Origin: Kitasatospora phosalacinea
GTDB lineage: Bacteria; Actinomycetota; Actinomycetes; Streptomycetales; Streptomycetaceae
NCBI RefSeq assembly: GCF_030268885.1
Contig: NZ_BSSA01000007.1
Location: forward strand, 1 to 64,000
DNA length: 64,000 nucleotides
Direction of reading: 5' to 3'
Shown: in pieces, positions 1 to 8,211 of the stretch
How the letters are laid out: each line of letters opens with the position of its first letter
Numbering within the stretch: the first letter of the stretch is position 1
The notes under the pieces: generated by a model
What the model saw: only the letters and a program-made list of their open reading frames with translations
What the model was told of the DNA's origin: nothing
The model's database searches: none
Made by a program: the position numbers and the translations under genes

Positions 1-103
1 ACAGGTCGTCCAGCACGGTCACCTGGTGCCCCGCCTCCAACAGGTGCGCCGCCACCACACTGCCCACGTAGCCGGCTCCACCCGTGACCAGGTACTTGCT
101 CAT
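1..103 (-). CDS. galE: UDP-glucose 4-epimerase-like protein, N-terminus only
   Basis: Only the first 34 codons lie in the window; the gene runs off the left edge. The protein starts [15 protein letters not shown], the glycine-rich NAD-binding GxxGxxG turn of extended short-chain dehydrogenases, and continues into a strand ending VLDDL, as in GalE. GalE-type enzymes interconvert UDP-glucose and UDP-galactose in the cytoplasm. With so little sequence, another NAD-dependent sugar-nucleotide epimerase or dehydratase is possible. The start is the ATG at 103-101. The family call is secure; the exact substrate is inferred. Confidence 0.75.
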   Translation of the reverse strand, partial: MSKYLVTGGAGYVGSVVAAHLLEAGHQVTVLDDL

Positions 104-232
104 GCCCTCGACCTCCACGACGTTCGGGTACTCCTCGCCCGGAGCATATGGCAACCGCCCGGACCCCGGAGCGCCCCTCCCGGCCCGCACGGCCGCCCAC
201 GAGGCGATCCGTGACGCCAACTCCGTCGGAGA

Positions 233-892
233 TCAGGCCAGTTGGTCCAGCAGGCCGGTCCGGGCCGCCAGCGCGGCCGCCTCCAGCCGGGAGCGGGCCC
301 CGAGCTTGGTCAGCACCCGCTGGACGTGCGTGCGGGCCGTCGACGGCGCGATCCGCATCGCGGCGGCGATCGCCGCGGTGTCCTCCCCGTCCGCGATCCG
401 GGCCAGCACCTGCACCTCCCGCCGGGTCAGCAGCCGCAGCAGCCGCAGCGCCTCGTCGTCCGGCTCCGCCACCGGCCACAGCAGGTGCTCGAACGCGGCC
501 CGCAGCACGTCCACCGCGACCGCCACCTCCCCCGCCCGGACCCGCGCGATCGCCCGGTCCACCACGTCGATCCGCTCGTCGCTGCGCACGTACCCGGCCG
601 CCCCCGCCGCGAACGCCGCCGCGACCCGTCCCGGCGCCCCCAGCGGCCCCAGCACCACCACCGCGATCTCCGGCCGCTCCCGCCGCAACCGCCGCAACGG
701 CTCGAACGGGTCCTCCGCCCCGTCCCCCACCCCCAGCAGGCACACCTCCGGCCGCCGTCCCGCCACCAGCTCCAGGACGGCCCCGCACGGCGACCCGATC
801 CCCAGCACCCGGTGCCCGCGCTGCTGCAGGGCGGCCCCCAGCGCCTCGGCCATCAACCGGTGGTCGTCCGCCACCACGAGCCGTGCGCTCAT
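233..892 (-). CDS. LuxR/NarL-type response regulator with atypical receiver domain
   Basis: 219 aa. Residues 1-120 fold-match a receiver domain (acidic pair D9-D10 near the start). The strand that normally carries the phospho-acceptor Asp reads VCLLGVGDG, so the Asp is replaced by Gly54. Residues about 152-210 form a LuxR (GerE) helix-turn-helix, LTRREVQVLARIADG followed by STARTHVQRVLTKL. The protein is therefore a DNA-binding regulator that probably does not work by normal Asp phosphorylation (inference). No kinase gene is adjacent. It lies between the epimerase gene and the tRNA-Thr terminator. The target genes cannot be told from the sequence. Confidence 0.85.
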   Translation of the reverse strand: MSARLVVADDHRLMAEALGAALQQRGHRVLGIGSPCGAVLELVAGRRPEVCLLGVGDGAEDPFEPLRRLRRERPEIAVVVLGPLGAPGRVAAAFAAGAAGYVRSDERIDVVDRAIARVRAGEVAVAVDVLRAAFEHLLWPVAEPDDEALRLLRLLTRREVQVLARIADGEDTAAIAAAMRIAPSTARTHVQRVLTKLGARSRLEAAALAARTGLLDQLA

Positions 893-1002
893 CCCGCCCC
901 TCCACTCCCGGCCCAGACAGACGCACCATCACAGCGCACAATCGCCCCGCCCGCCAGAGGACATCCCCGGGCGGGCCCCCGGAAACGCGAAGGGGAACGC
1001 GA

Positions 1003-1028
1003 AAGGCCCCGCCTCACGGCGGGGCCTT
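1003..1028 (-). terminator. Terminator hairpin after tRNA-Thr
   Basis: A perfect 11-bp stem (AAGGCCCCGCC / GGCGGGGCCTT) with a 4-nt loop lies 10 bp downstream of the tRNA-Thr gene on the minus strand. The downstream arm ends in TTT. It most likely ends the tRNA transcript. Confidence 0.75.
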
Positions 1029-1038
1029 CGCGTTCCTG

Positions 1039-1111
1039 AGCCCCCATGCGGAATCGAACCGCAGACCTTCTCCTTACCATGGAGACGCTCTACCGACTGA
1101 GCTATAGGGGC
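1039..1111 (-). tRNA. tRNA-Thr (anticodon GGT)
   Basis: A full cloverleaf of 73 nt. Acceptor stem GCCCCTA/TGGGGGC, D stem GCTC/GAGC, anticodon stem TCTCC/GGAGA around the loop ATGGTAA (anticodon GGT, U33 present), five-base variable loop, and T arm TGCGG-TTCGATT-CCGCA. The discriminator base is U; CCA is not encoded. It reads ACC/ACU threonine codons. The transcript is followed by a strong hairpin terminator. Confidence 0.95.
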
Positions 1112-1291
1112 TTGTTGCTCCGGGAACCTCGCGGTCCCCCTTGCGACGAGGAAGACATTACATGCTCCGCCGACCGCTTGGGAAATCGGCTTCGGCCAGG
1201 TCGGAGGGCTAAACTGCCCGAGAAGACCCGATCTGCCGTGCAATGTCGCCCAGCAGCCGCGAACTCCCGTGCAGCGAAGGCGCGTGATCCT

Positions 1292-3199
1292 GTGTCAGCC
1301 CCCGGCCGCAGCCGTGCTTCCGGTGAGCCCTCCGCCTGGTGGGCGCTGGCCCTGCGGCCGAACCGGCCGGTGGTGCCGCGGGTGCTGGTGGTGCGGGCGG
1401 CGGTGGGGATGGCGGTGCCGCTGGGCGTGGGGCTGGTGTGCGGGCGGCTGGCGCTGGGGGTGTTCGCGGCGCTGGGGGCGATGCACGCGACGATGAACGA
1501 CCGGGTGGAGCCGTTGCGGCTGCGGGCGCCGCGGATCGCGCTGGCGCTGGCCGCGTCCACGACCGGGATGCTGATCGGGGCGGAGCTGCAGCACCGGGGC
1601 GCGGGCGGCCTGGAGATCGGGGTGGCGCTGACCCTGGTGGGGTTCGCGGGCGGGGCGCTGTCGGCGACCGGGCCGCGCGGGTCGGCGGCCGGGATGCTGC
1701 TGCTGGTGTCGGCCTCGCTGGGCGGCGGGATGGCGCTGCCGCACCCGTGGTGGGCGGCGCCCGCGATGCTGCCGTGCGGGGCGGCGCTGGTGCTGCTGAT
1801 GGGGGTGCGCTACCGCACCGACGTCCGCACCGATCCGCGCACCCGGGCGCTGGCCGAGGTGTACCTGGCGCTCGGCGGCCTGCTGGCCGCCCTCGGCACC
1901 CCGGACGGCGCGGCCGCCCGCCGCCTGCTGACCGGCCGGCTCAACCAGATGCAGGACCTGCTGCCGCCGCCCCGCCCGGGCCGCCGCGAGCCGGAGCGGC
2001 TGCACCGGCTGCGCCGCTCGTACGAGGCCGCGCTGGGCGCCACCGAGGCGGCGGCCGGGCTGCTGTGGGCGTGGCGGCCGGTGCCGCCGGAGCTGGCAGC
2101 GTTCCCGGCCCGGCTGGCCGAGCAGATCACCGGCGGCCCGGAGCCCGCGTACCCCGACTGGCGGCCCGACACGCCCTCCCGGACGGCCTTCGACACGGCG
2201 CTGCGGGCCGCCGCCGACACGGTGGCGGGCCGCTGGGCGCCGCTGGACACCGCCGCCCCGCCGCCGCCGGACCCGTGGCGGCTGCGGGTGCGGCTGCTGT
2301 CGCGCGGCTCGGTGCGCTACGGGCTGCGGGTGGCGCTGTGCGTGGCGGTGGCCGAGACGGCGGTCAACCTGCTTCCGCTGGAGCGCAGCTACTGGGTGCC
2401 GATGACGGTGGCGTTCGTGCTGAAGCCGGACCTGGGCTCGGTGTTCCAGCGGGCGGTGAGCCGGGCACTGGGCACCGTGCTGGGCATCGCGGTCACCGCG
2501 GTGCTGCTGGCGCTGACCACGGACCCGTGGGCGCTGAGCCTGGCGATCTCGCTGTGCGTGGCGCTGCTGCCGTACTCGACGGCCGCGCACTACGGGCTGA
2601 ACACCGTCGTGATGACGCCGGTGGCGCTGCTGCTGGTGCAGCTCGGCGGGGAGAGCGGCGCGGCCGAGTTCTGGCCGCGGGTGCTGGACACCGCGCTGGC
2701 CAGCACCATCGTGCTGGTCTTCGGCTACCTGCTGTGGCCGGAGCGGCCGCCGCACCGGATCGAGCCGGGCATCGTCACCGCCGCGAACGCCCTGCGCCGC
2801 TACCTGGCGGCGGTGGCCCGGGTCGAGCCGGTCGCCGAGGTGTGGCTGCGCCGCACCGCGTACCGGGCGCTGGCCGACGCCCGGCAGCAGGTCGACCTCG
2901 GCCTGGCCGAGCCGCCGCCCGCCGGGCGCCTCGCCGAGCAGTGGGTGCCCGCGACCGCCGCGCTGGAGCGGCTCTCGGGGGCGGTGGCCGCGTACGCCGC
3001 GCAACTGCGGTACGGCGGGCGGCAGCCCGAACCGGAGGTGATCGAACGGGTGCTGCGCTCGCTGGACCGGCTCACCGGCGCGGCCCGCGCCCACCACCCG
3101 CCGACCGGCCGGATCGCCCGGCCGACCGGCCCGCACGACCCGGGGCGCAGCGCACTGGCCCGGGCCGCGGACGAGCTCGACCTGCTGCTGGACGGGTAG
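1292..3199 (+). CDS. FUSC-family (aromatic acid exporter-like) membrane protein
   Basis: About 635 aa from the GTG at 1292, which has a GAAGG motif about 11 nt upstream; the frame is open further upstream but through the tRNA gene, so longer starts are not credible. Two blocks of transmembrane helices (about residues 30-170 and 340-490) each precede a long cytoplasmic segment, the duplicated layout of FUSC/YccS-type proteins. The second block contains RSYWVPMTVAFVLKPD, resembling the conserved W-P-x-T-x-x-x-V-x-x-P stretch of FUSC domains. Members are thought to export aromatic carboxylic acids or related compounds; the substrate here is unknown. It is convergent with the ABC-F gene, 16 bp away. 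Confidence 0.85.
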   Translation: MSAPGRSRASGEPSAWWALALRPNRPVVPRVLVVRAAVGMAVPLGVGLVCGRLALGVFAALGAMHATMNDRVEPLRLRAPRIALALAASTTGMLIGAELQHRGAGGLEIGVALTLVGFAGGALSATGPRGSAAGMLLLVSASLGGGMALPHPWWAAPAMLPCGAALVLLMGVRYRTDVRTDPRTRALAEVYLALGGLLAALGTPDGAAARRLLTGRLNQMQDLLPPPRPGRREPERLHRLRRSYEAALGATEAAAGLLWAWRPVPPELAAFPARLAEQITGGPEPAYPDWRPDTPSRTAFDTALRAAADTVAGRWAPLDTAAPPPPDPWRLRVRLLSRGSVRYGLRVALCVAVAETAVNLLPLERSYWVPMTVAFVLKPDLGSVFQRAVSRALGTVLGIAVTAVLLALTTDPWALSLAISLCVALLPYSTAAHYGLNTVVMTPVALLLVQLGGESGAAEFWPRVLDTALASTIVLVFGYLLWPERPPHRIEPGIVTAANALRRYLAAVARVEPVAEVWLRRTAYRALADARQQVDLGLAEPPPAGRLAEQWVPATAALERLSGAVAAYAAQLRYGGRQPEPEVIERVLRSLDRLTGAARAHHPPTGRIARPTGPHDPGRSALARAADELDLLLDG

Positions 3200-3215
3200 G
3201 CCGCGGACGCGGGTC

Positions 3216-5027
3216 TCAGACCTGCTCGGCCAGCTCCAGCCAGGACATCTCCAGCTCCTCCTTGTCCTCGCGGACCTTGCGCAGTTGCGCGTCCAGCTCG
3301 GCGACCTTGGAGAAGTCGGCGGCGTGCTCGGCCAGTTGGGCGTGCAGCTTGGACTCCTGCTCGTCCAGCTTGGCGATCTGCCGCTCCAGCTTCTGCATCT
3401 CCTTCTTCGCCGCCCGCAGGTCGCCCGCCGACAGGCCGGAGGCGGCCGCGGGGGCCGGGGCCTGCACGGCGGCGGCGGCCGCGGCGGCCTCCGCCATCGC
3501 GGTGCGGCGCTCCAGGTACTCGTCGACGCCGCCCGGCAGCATCCGCATCCGGCGGTCGCCGAGCAGGGCGTACGCGGTGTCGGTGGTGCGCTCGATGAAG
3601 AACCGGTCGTGGCTGATCACGACCATCGAGCCGGGCCAGCCGTCGAGCAGGTCCTCCAGCTGGTTGAGGGTCTCGATGTCGAGGTCGTTGGTGGGCTCGT
3701 CGAGGAAGAGCACGTTGGGCTCGTCCATCAGCAGGCGCAGCAGCTGCAGGCGGCGGCGCTCGCCGCCGGAGAGGTCGCCGACCGGCGTCCACTGCTTGTC
3801 CTTGCCGAAGCCGAACTGCTCGCACAGCTGCCCGGCGCTCATCTCCCGGCCCTTGCCCAGGTCGACCCGGCCGCGGACCTGCTCGACGGCCTGCAGGACG
3901 CGGGTGTTCGGGTCCAGCTCGGCGACCTCCTGCGAGAGGTACGCGAGGCGGACGGTCTTGCCGACCTTGATCACGCCGCCGGCCGGCTGCACGTCGCCCT
4001 CGGTCGCGTACGCGGCCTGCATCGCCCGCAGCAGCGAGGTCTTGCCCGCGCCGTTGACGCCCAGCAGGCCGATCCGGTCGCCGGGGCCGAGCTGCCAGGT
4101 GAGGCGCTCCAGCAGCAGCTTGTCGCCCGCCTTGACGGTCACGTCCTCCAGGTCGAAGACGGTGCGGCCGAGGCGGGCGTTGGCGAACTTCATCAGCTCG
4201 GACTTGTCGCGCGGCTCCGGCACGTCCGCGATCAGCGCGTTGGCGGCCTCGATCCGGTAGCGCGGCTTGGAGGTGCGGGCGGGGGCGCCGCGGCGCAGCC
4301 AGGCCAGCTCCTTGCGGGCCAGGTTCTGCCGCTTCTGCTCCTCGGTGGCCTCGATCCGGGAGCGCTCGGCGCGGGCGAACACGTAGTCCGAGTAGCCGCC
4401 CTCGTACTCGCGGACCTCGCCGCGCTGGACGTCCCACATCCGGGTGCAGACCTGGTCCAGGAACCAGCGGTCGTGGGTGACGCAGACCAGCGCGGAGCGG
4501 CGGTTCTGCAGGTGCTTGGCCAGCCAGGCGATGCCCTCCACGTCGAGGTGGTTGGTGGGCTCGTCCAGCACGATCAGGTCGGGCTCGCCGAGCAGCAGCT
4601 TGGCGAGGGCGATGCGGCGGCGCTCGCCGCCGGAGAGCGGGCCGATCACGGTGTCCAGGCCGTCGGCGAAGCCCGGCAGGTCCAGGCCGCCGAACAGGCC
4701 CTGGACGATGTCGCGGATCCGGGCGTCGCCCAGCCACTCGTGGTCGGCCCGGTCCGCGATCACCTCGTGCCGGATGGTGGCCTTCGGGTCCAGCGAGTCG
4801 TGCTGCGTGAGCACGGCCATCTGCAGGCCGCCGGAGTGGGTGATCCGCCCGCTGTCCGGCTCCTCCAGCTTGGCGAGCATCCGGATCAGCGTCGTCTTGC
4901 CGTCCCCGTTGCGGCCCACCACACCGATCCGGTCGCCCTCGCTGACGCCGAGGCTGACCCCGTCCAGCAGGGCCCTGGTGCCGTACACCTTGGTGACGGA
5001 CTCGATGGTGGCGAGGTTGACGGCCAC
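3216..5027 (-). CDS. ABC-F family ATPase (ribosome-associated, Uup/EttA-like)
   Basis: 603 aa with two ABC ATPase domains and no membrane segments. Domain 1: Walker A GRNGDGKTT (38-46), signature LSGGE (131-135), Walker B LIVLDEP (151-157). Domain 2: Walker A GVNGAGKTS, a second LSGGERRR and LFLDEP. A charged linker separates the domains, as in ABC-F proteins that act on the ribosomal E site. The C-terminus (about 535-603) is a heptad-rich coiled coil like the Uup C-terminal domain. An Ala/Pro-rich stretch precedes it. Likely role: translation factor or RNA/DNA-associated ATPase. Antibiotic resistance is possible for this family, but nothing here points to it. Confidence 0.92.
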   Translation of the reverse strand: MAVNLATIESVTKVYGTRALLDGVSLGVSEGDRIGVVGRNGDGKTTLIRMLAKLEEPDSGRITHSGGLQMAVLTQHDSLDPKATIRHEVIADRADHEWLGDARIRDIVQGLFGGLDLPGFADGLDTVIGPLSGGERRRIALAKLLLGEPDLIVLDEPTNHLDVEGIAWLAKHLQNRRSALVCVTHDRWFLDQVCTRMWDVQRGEVREYEGGYSDYVFARAERSRIEATEEQKRQNLARKELAWLRRGAPARTSKPRYRIEAANALIADVPEPRDKSELMKFANARLGRTVFDLEDVTVKAGDKLLLERLTWQLGPGDRIGLLGVNGAGKTSLLRAMQAAYATEGDVQPAGGVIKVGKTVRLAYLSQEVAELDPNTRVLQAVEQVRGRVDLGKGREMSAGQLCEQFGFGKDKQWTPVGDLSGGERRRLQLLRLLMDEPNVLFLDEPTNDLDIETLNQLEDLLDGWPGSMVVISHDRFFIERTTDTAYALLGDRRMRMLPGGVDEYLERRTAMAEAAAAAAAVQAPAPAAASGLSAGDLRAAKKEMQKLERQIAKLDEQESKLHAQLAEHAADFSKVAELDAQLRKVREDKEELEMSWLELAEQV

Positions 5028-5098
5028 GAAGCTGCACTCCTGAGGAAGGGGCTGTAACGAGCCCCCAGCCTAGTGCCGCGGGCGGCCCGGCTTCCGTC

Positions 5099-6085
5099 CT
5101 ACCGGGCTCCGTCCAGCAACGCCCGCTGCTCGTCGGTCAGTTCCAGGTCGAGCGCGGCCAGGCTCTCGTCCAGCTGGGCCACCGAGGAGGCGCCCACCAG
5201 CGGGATCACCGGGAGCTCGCCGCCGAGCAGCCAGGCCAGCACGACCTGGTTGCGGGTGGCGCCGGTCTGCTTCGCCACCGCGTCGAGGGCGGCGAGGCGG
5301 ACGGGGGTGCCCGCGTGGTCGAAGGACGGGCCGAGCGGCTTGTCCTCCCGGACGTAGCCGCCGCCGAGCAGCGGGGAGTAGGCGACCAGGGTGAGCTCGG
5401 GGCTCTCCTTGAGGTACGTGACCAGGTCGCCCTGGACGGCGGCCTGGTCGCCGTCCGCGCAGGTCAGGCCGGGCAGGTCGCCGCGGCGGCGCAGGTAGGT
5501 GTGGCCGTACTGGAGCACCTCGTAGCCGGGCAGTCCGGCCTGCGCGGCGATGTTCCGGGCCCGCTCGACCCGCCAGGACCAGTGGTTGGAGACGCCGAGC
5601 AGGCCGACCGTCCCCTCGTTGACCAGTTCGCCGAAGGCGTGCACGGTCTCGGCGAGCGGCACCGTCCGGTCCTCGACGTGCGCGTACAGCAGGTCGAGCC
5701 TCTCGACGCCCAGGCGCTTGCGGCTGGCCTCCGAGGACGCCCGGATGACCTCCGCTGACAGGCCCTCGCCGTTCTCGACGAAGCCGGTGCCGGGGGCCTT
5801 CGGGCGGGCGCCGAGCTTGGTGGCGATCACCACCTCGTCGGTGATGCCGCGGCTGGCCCGCCACCGGCCGAGCACCTCCTCGCTGGCGCCGCCCTGGCTG
5901 CCGTCCTGCCAGTACGCGTAGTTGTTGGAGGTGTCGACGAAGGTGCCGCCCGCCTCGACGTAGCGGTCCAGCACCGCGAAGGAGGTGGCCTCGTCGGTGA
6001 GCGTGCCGAACAGCATCGCGCCGAGGCTGAGCACGCTGACCTCGCGGCGGGTGCGCGGGTCGGTTCCGATGGTGCGCTTGCGCAT
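5099..6085 (-). CDS. Aldo/keto reductase
   Basis: 328 aa TIM-barrel NADPH-dependent oxidoreductase. The catalytic Asp and Tyr lie in FVDTSNNYAYW and the catalytic Lys in ATKLGARPK; the usual His position is in YAHVEDRTVPL. GVSNHW and the C-terminal VIPLVGAS segments are typical of the family. The ATG at 6085 is preceded by GAGGGG at good spacing. The substrate is not predictable. The gene stands alone; a hairpin separates it from the ispE operon upstream. Confidence 0.9.
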   Translation of the reverse strand: MRKRTIGTDPRTRREVSVLSLGAMLFGTLTDEATSFAVLDRYVEAGGTFVDTSNNYAYWQDGSQGGASEEVLGRWRASRGITDEVVIATKLGARPKAPGTGFVENGEGLSAEVIRASSEASRKRLGVERLDLLYAHVEDRTVPLAETVHAFGELVNEGTVGLLGVSNHWSWRVERARNIAAQAGLPGYEVLQYGHTYLRRRGDLPGLTCADGDQAAVQGDLVTYLKESPELTLVAYSPLLGGGYVREDKPLGPSFDHAGTPVRLAALDAVAKQTGATRNQVVLAWLLGGELPVIPLVGASSVAQLDESLAALDLELTDEQRALLDGAR

Positions 6086-6100
6086 CCGGGTTCCCCTCGT

Positions 6101-6134
6101 TCTCCGCGGCCCGCCCGGTGCGGGCCGCGGGAGA
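6101..6134 (-). terminator. Terminator hairpin after ispE
   Basis: TCTCCGCGGCCCGC pairs with GCGGGCCGCGGGAGA (one bulged G) around a 5-nt loop. It lies 29 bp beyond the ispE stop on the same strand and before the aldo/keto reductase start, so it probably ends the metG-tatD-ksgA-ispE transcript. Confidence 0.65.
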
Positions 6135-6162
6135 GAGTCTGGAACCCGGAGCGCGCTCCAGG

Positions 6163-7098
6163 TCAAGCAGAGGTGTGGACCACCGGGACCACCTGCGCGC
6201 CCGGGACGGGGCCGTGGGTGGCGTGGGCGGTGCGGCAGGTGCCGGAGGCGCGCAGGGCGGCGGCGACGTGGGCGGCGGCGTCGGCGTCCTTGGCGAGGAA
6301 GGCACAGGTGGGGCCGGAGCCGGAGACCAGGGCGGCCAGCGCGCCCGCCTCGGTGCCCGCGCGCAGGGTGTCGGCGAGGGCGGGGCGCAGCGAGACGGCG
6401 GCGGCCTGCAGGTCGTTGGCGAGGGCGGCGGCCAGCGCGACGGGGTCGCCCTCGGCGAGGGCGGCGAGCAGGGCGGGGTCGGCGTCGGGGTCCGGGATGT
6501 CGGCGGCGGACGATCCGAGGCCGGCTTCTTCCCGCAGGCGGTCGCACTCGCGGTAGACGGCCGGGGTGGAGAGTCCGCCGTCGGCGACCGCGAACACCCA
6601 GTGGAACGTCCCGGCCACCGGCAGCGGCTCCAGCAGCTCGCCGCGGCCGCGGCCCAGGGCGACGCCGCCGAGCAGCGCGAACGGGACGTCGGAGCCGAGT
6701 TCGGCGGCCAGCTCCAGCAGGACGGACTGCGGGGTGTCCAGGCCCCACAGGGCGTCGCAGGCGAGCAGGGCGGCGGCGCCGTCCGCGCTGCCGCCCGCCA
6801 TGCCGCCCGCGACCGGGATGGCCTTGTCGATGTGCAGGTGGACGCCGGGGTCGGCGAGGCCGTGGTGGGCGGCCAGCAGCCGGGCGGCGCGGGCGGCCAG
6901 GTTGCCGTCGTCGAGCGGGACGGCGTCCGCGTCGGGCCCGGTGCAGCTGAGCGTGACGCCCTCGCCGGGGGTGGCGGTGACCTGGTCGCCGAGGGCGACG
7001 GCGAAGAAGACGTTCGCCAGGTCGTGGTAGCCGTCGGGGCGGACCCCGCCGACGCCGAGCTGGACGTTGACCTTGGCGGGGACCCGGACCGTGACCAT
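6163..7098 (-). CDS. ispE: 4-diphosphocytidyl-2-C-methyl-D-erythritol kinase
   Basis: 311 aa GHMP kinase. It phosphorylates CDP-methylerythritol at the 2-hydroxyl with ATP in the non-mevalonate (MEP) isoprenoid pathway. The N-terminus has VRVPAKVNVQLGVGGVRPDGYH, the conserved KxN...DGYH substrate region. The ATP-binding loop is PVAGGMAGGSADGAA, and the third motif is LVSGSGPTC. It starts 2 bp after the ksgA stop with GAGGAAC as ribosome site, so the two are co-transcribed, the usual actinomycete order. The MEP pathway also feeds terpenes such as geosmin, whose synthase lies 21 kb away. Confidence 0.95.
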   Translation of the reverse strand: MVTVRVPAKVNVQLGVGGVRPDGYHDLANVFFAVALGDQVTATPGEGVTLSCTGPDADAVPLDDGNLAARAARLLAAHHGLADPGVHLHIDKAIPVAGGMAGGSADGAAALLACDALWGLDTPQSVLLELAAELGSDVPFALLGGVALGRGRGELLEPLPVAGTFHWVFAVADGGLSTPAVYRECDRLREEAGLGSSAADIPDPDADPALLAALAEGDPVALAAALANDLQAAAVSLRPALADTLRAGTEAGALAALVSGSGPTCAFLAKDADAAAHVAAALRASGTCRTAHATHGPVPGAQVVPVVHTSA

Positions 7099-7100
7099 GT

Positions 7101-7994
7101 TCAGTGTTCCTCTGCTGCCTCGGTGGCCTTGGGCTTGTGCTCGGCGATCGCGGCGAACTGCTCGACGGTGAGCATCTCGCCGCGCAGCGTGTGGTCGATC
7201 CCGGCGCCCCGCAGGGCCTCCTCGGCGGCGGCGGGCGATCCGGCCCAGCCCGCCAGGGCGGCCCGCAGGGTCTTGCGGCGCTGCGCGAAGGCGGCGTCGA
7301 CGACGGCGAACACCTCGCGGCGGGTGGCGGTGGTGGACGGCGGGTCGCGGCGGACCAGCGAGACCAGGCCGGAGTCGACGTTCGGCGCGGGCCAGAACAC
7401 GTTCCGCCCGATCGCCCCGGCGCGCTTCACGTCCGCGTACCAGTTGGCCTTGACGGAGGGCACCCCGTACACCTTGTTGCCGGGCTTGGCGGCGAGCCGG
7501 TCGGCGACCTCGCTCTGCACCATCACCAGGGTGCGCTCGATGCTGGGGAAGGTCTCCAGCATGTGCAGCAGCACCGGCACCGCGACGTTGTACGGCAGGT
7601 TCGCGACCAGCGCGGTCGGTGCCGGGCCGGGCAGTTCGGTGACGTCCATCGCGTCGCTGAGCACCAGGTCGAAGTCGGCCGCCTTCGCGGGCATCCGCGC
7701 CCGGACGGTGTCCGGCAGGTGCCGCGCCAGCACCGGGTCGATCTCCACCGCCGTGACGTGCCGCGCCACCTCCAGCAGCGCCAGCGTCAACGACCCGAGC
7801 CCCGGCCCGACCTCGACCACCGCGTCCTCGTCCGTCACCTCCGCGGCCCGGACGATCCGCCGCACGGTGTTCCCGTCGATGACGAAGTTCTGCCCGCGCT
7901 GCTTGGTCGGCTTCACGCCGAACGCCTCGGCCAGCGCACGGATGTCGGCGGCTCCCAGCAGGTGGCCGTCGGAGGTGGGTTCGGTGGTGCTCAC
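7101..7994 (-). CDS. ksgA: 16S rRNA (adenine1518-N6/adenine1519-N6)-dimethyltransferase
   Basis: 297 aa SAM-dependent rRNA dimethylase (RsmA/KsgA) that methylates the two adjacent adenines in the 3' hairpin of 16S rRNA. Visible motifs: QNFVID near the N-terminus, SAM motif [11 protein letters not shown] (about 61-70), acidic motif VEIDP, and the catalytic motif IV NLPYN. The C-terminal domain has [12 protein letters not shown]. The length is normal. It is followed directly by ispE. A Uma2 remnant separates it from tatD. Confidence 0.96.
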   Translation of the reverse strand: MSTTEPTSDGHLLGAADIRALAEAFGVKPTKQRGQNFVIDGNTVRRIVRAAEVTDEDAVVEVGPGLGSLTLALLEVARHVTAVEIDPVLARHLPDTVRARMPAKAADFDLVLSDAMDVTELPGPAPTALVANLPYNVAVPVLLHMLETFPSIERTLVMVQSEVADRLAAKPGNKVYGVPSVKANWYADVKRAGAIGRNVFWPAPNVDSGLVSLVRRDPPSTTATRREVFAVVDAAFAQRRKTLRAALAGWAGSPAAAEEALRGAGIDHTLRGEMLTVEQFAAIAEHKPKATEAAEEH

Positions 7995-8010
7995 CCGCCA
8001 AGGATACGGG

Positions 8011-8211
8011 TCAGCGCTTGACGAGCCGCTTCAGATCGATCTCGACGGGGAACGGCAGCTCGGTGCGGAGCGACCCTTCGTGCACGGCGACGGGGAGGTG
8101 GACGCCCTTCTCCGCGTACAGGCCGGGTTTGGTGAACCGGTCGGCCACCCGCGACCCGGGGGAGACCACCTCGACGGCCGGGGCCAGGGCGCGCCCGTCG
8201 CCGGGATGCGG
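8011..8211 (-). pseudogene. Remnant of a Uma2-family (DUF820) restriction-endonuclease-like gene
   Basis: After the tatD stop the same frame stays open for 66 codons without a convincing start. The peptide contains AVEVVSPGSRVADRFTKPG followed by LYAEKGV, close to the core of Uma2 proteins (EVxSPxSxxxDxxxKxxxYAxxGV), a PD-(D/E)xK-like nuclease fold. It ends ...[15 protein letters not shown], like a Uma2 C-terminus. The N-terminal two thirds and the usual YWxVD strand are missing, so this is a 3' fragment left by deletion. It carries no start codon or ribosome site of its own and would only be made by read-through of the tatD TGA. Confidence 0.6.

Noticed and set aside
84..1107. Long plus-strand open frames across the LuxR-type regulator
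   Set aside because: They are shadows of the minus-strand regulator and the tRNA, with Arg/Ser/Pro-rich nonsense composition and no motifs.
1046..1291. Upstream extension of the FUSC gene
   Set aside because: It would start inside tRNA-Thr and has no conserved sequence; the GTG at 1292 has a ribosome site.
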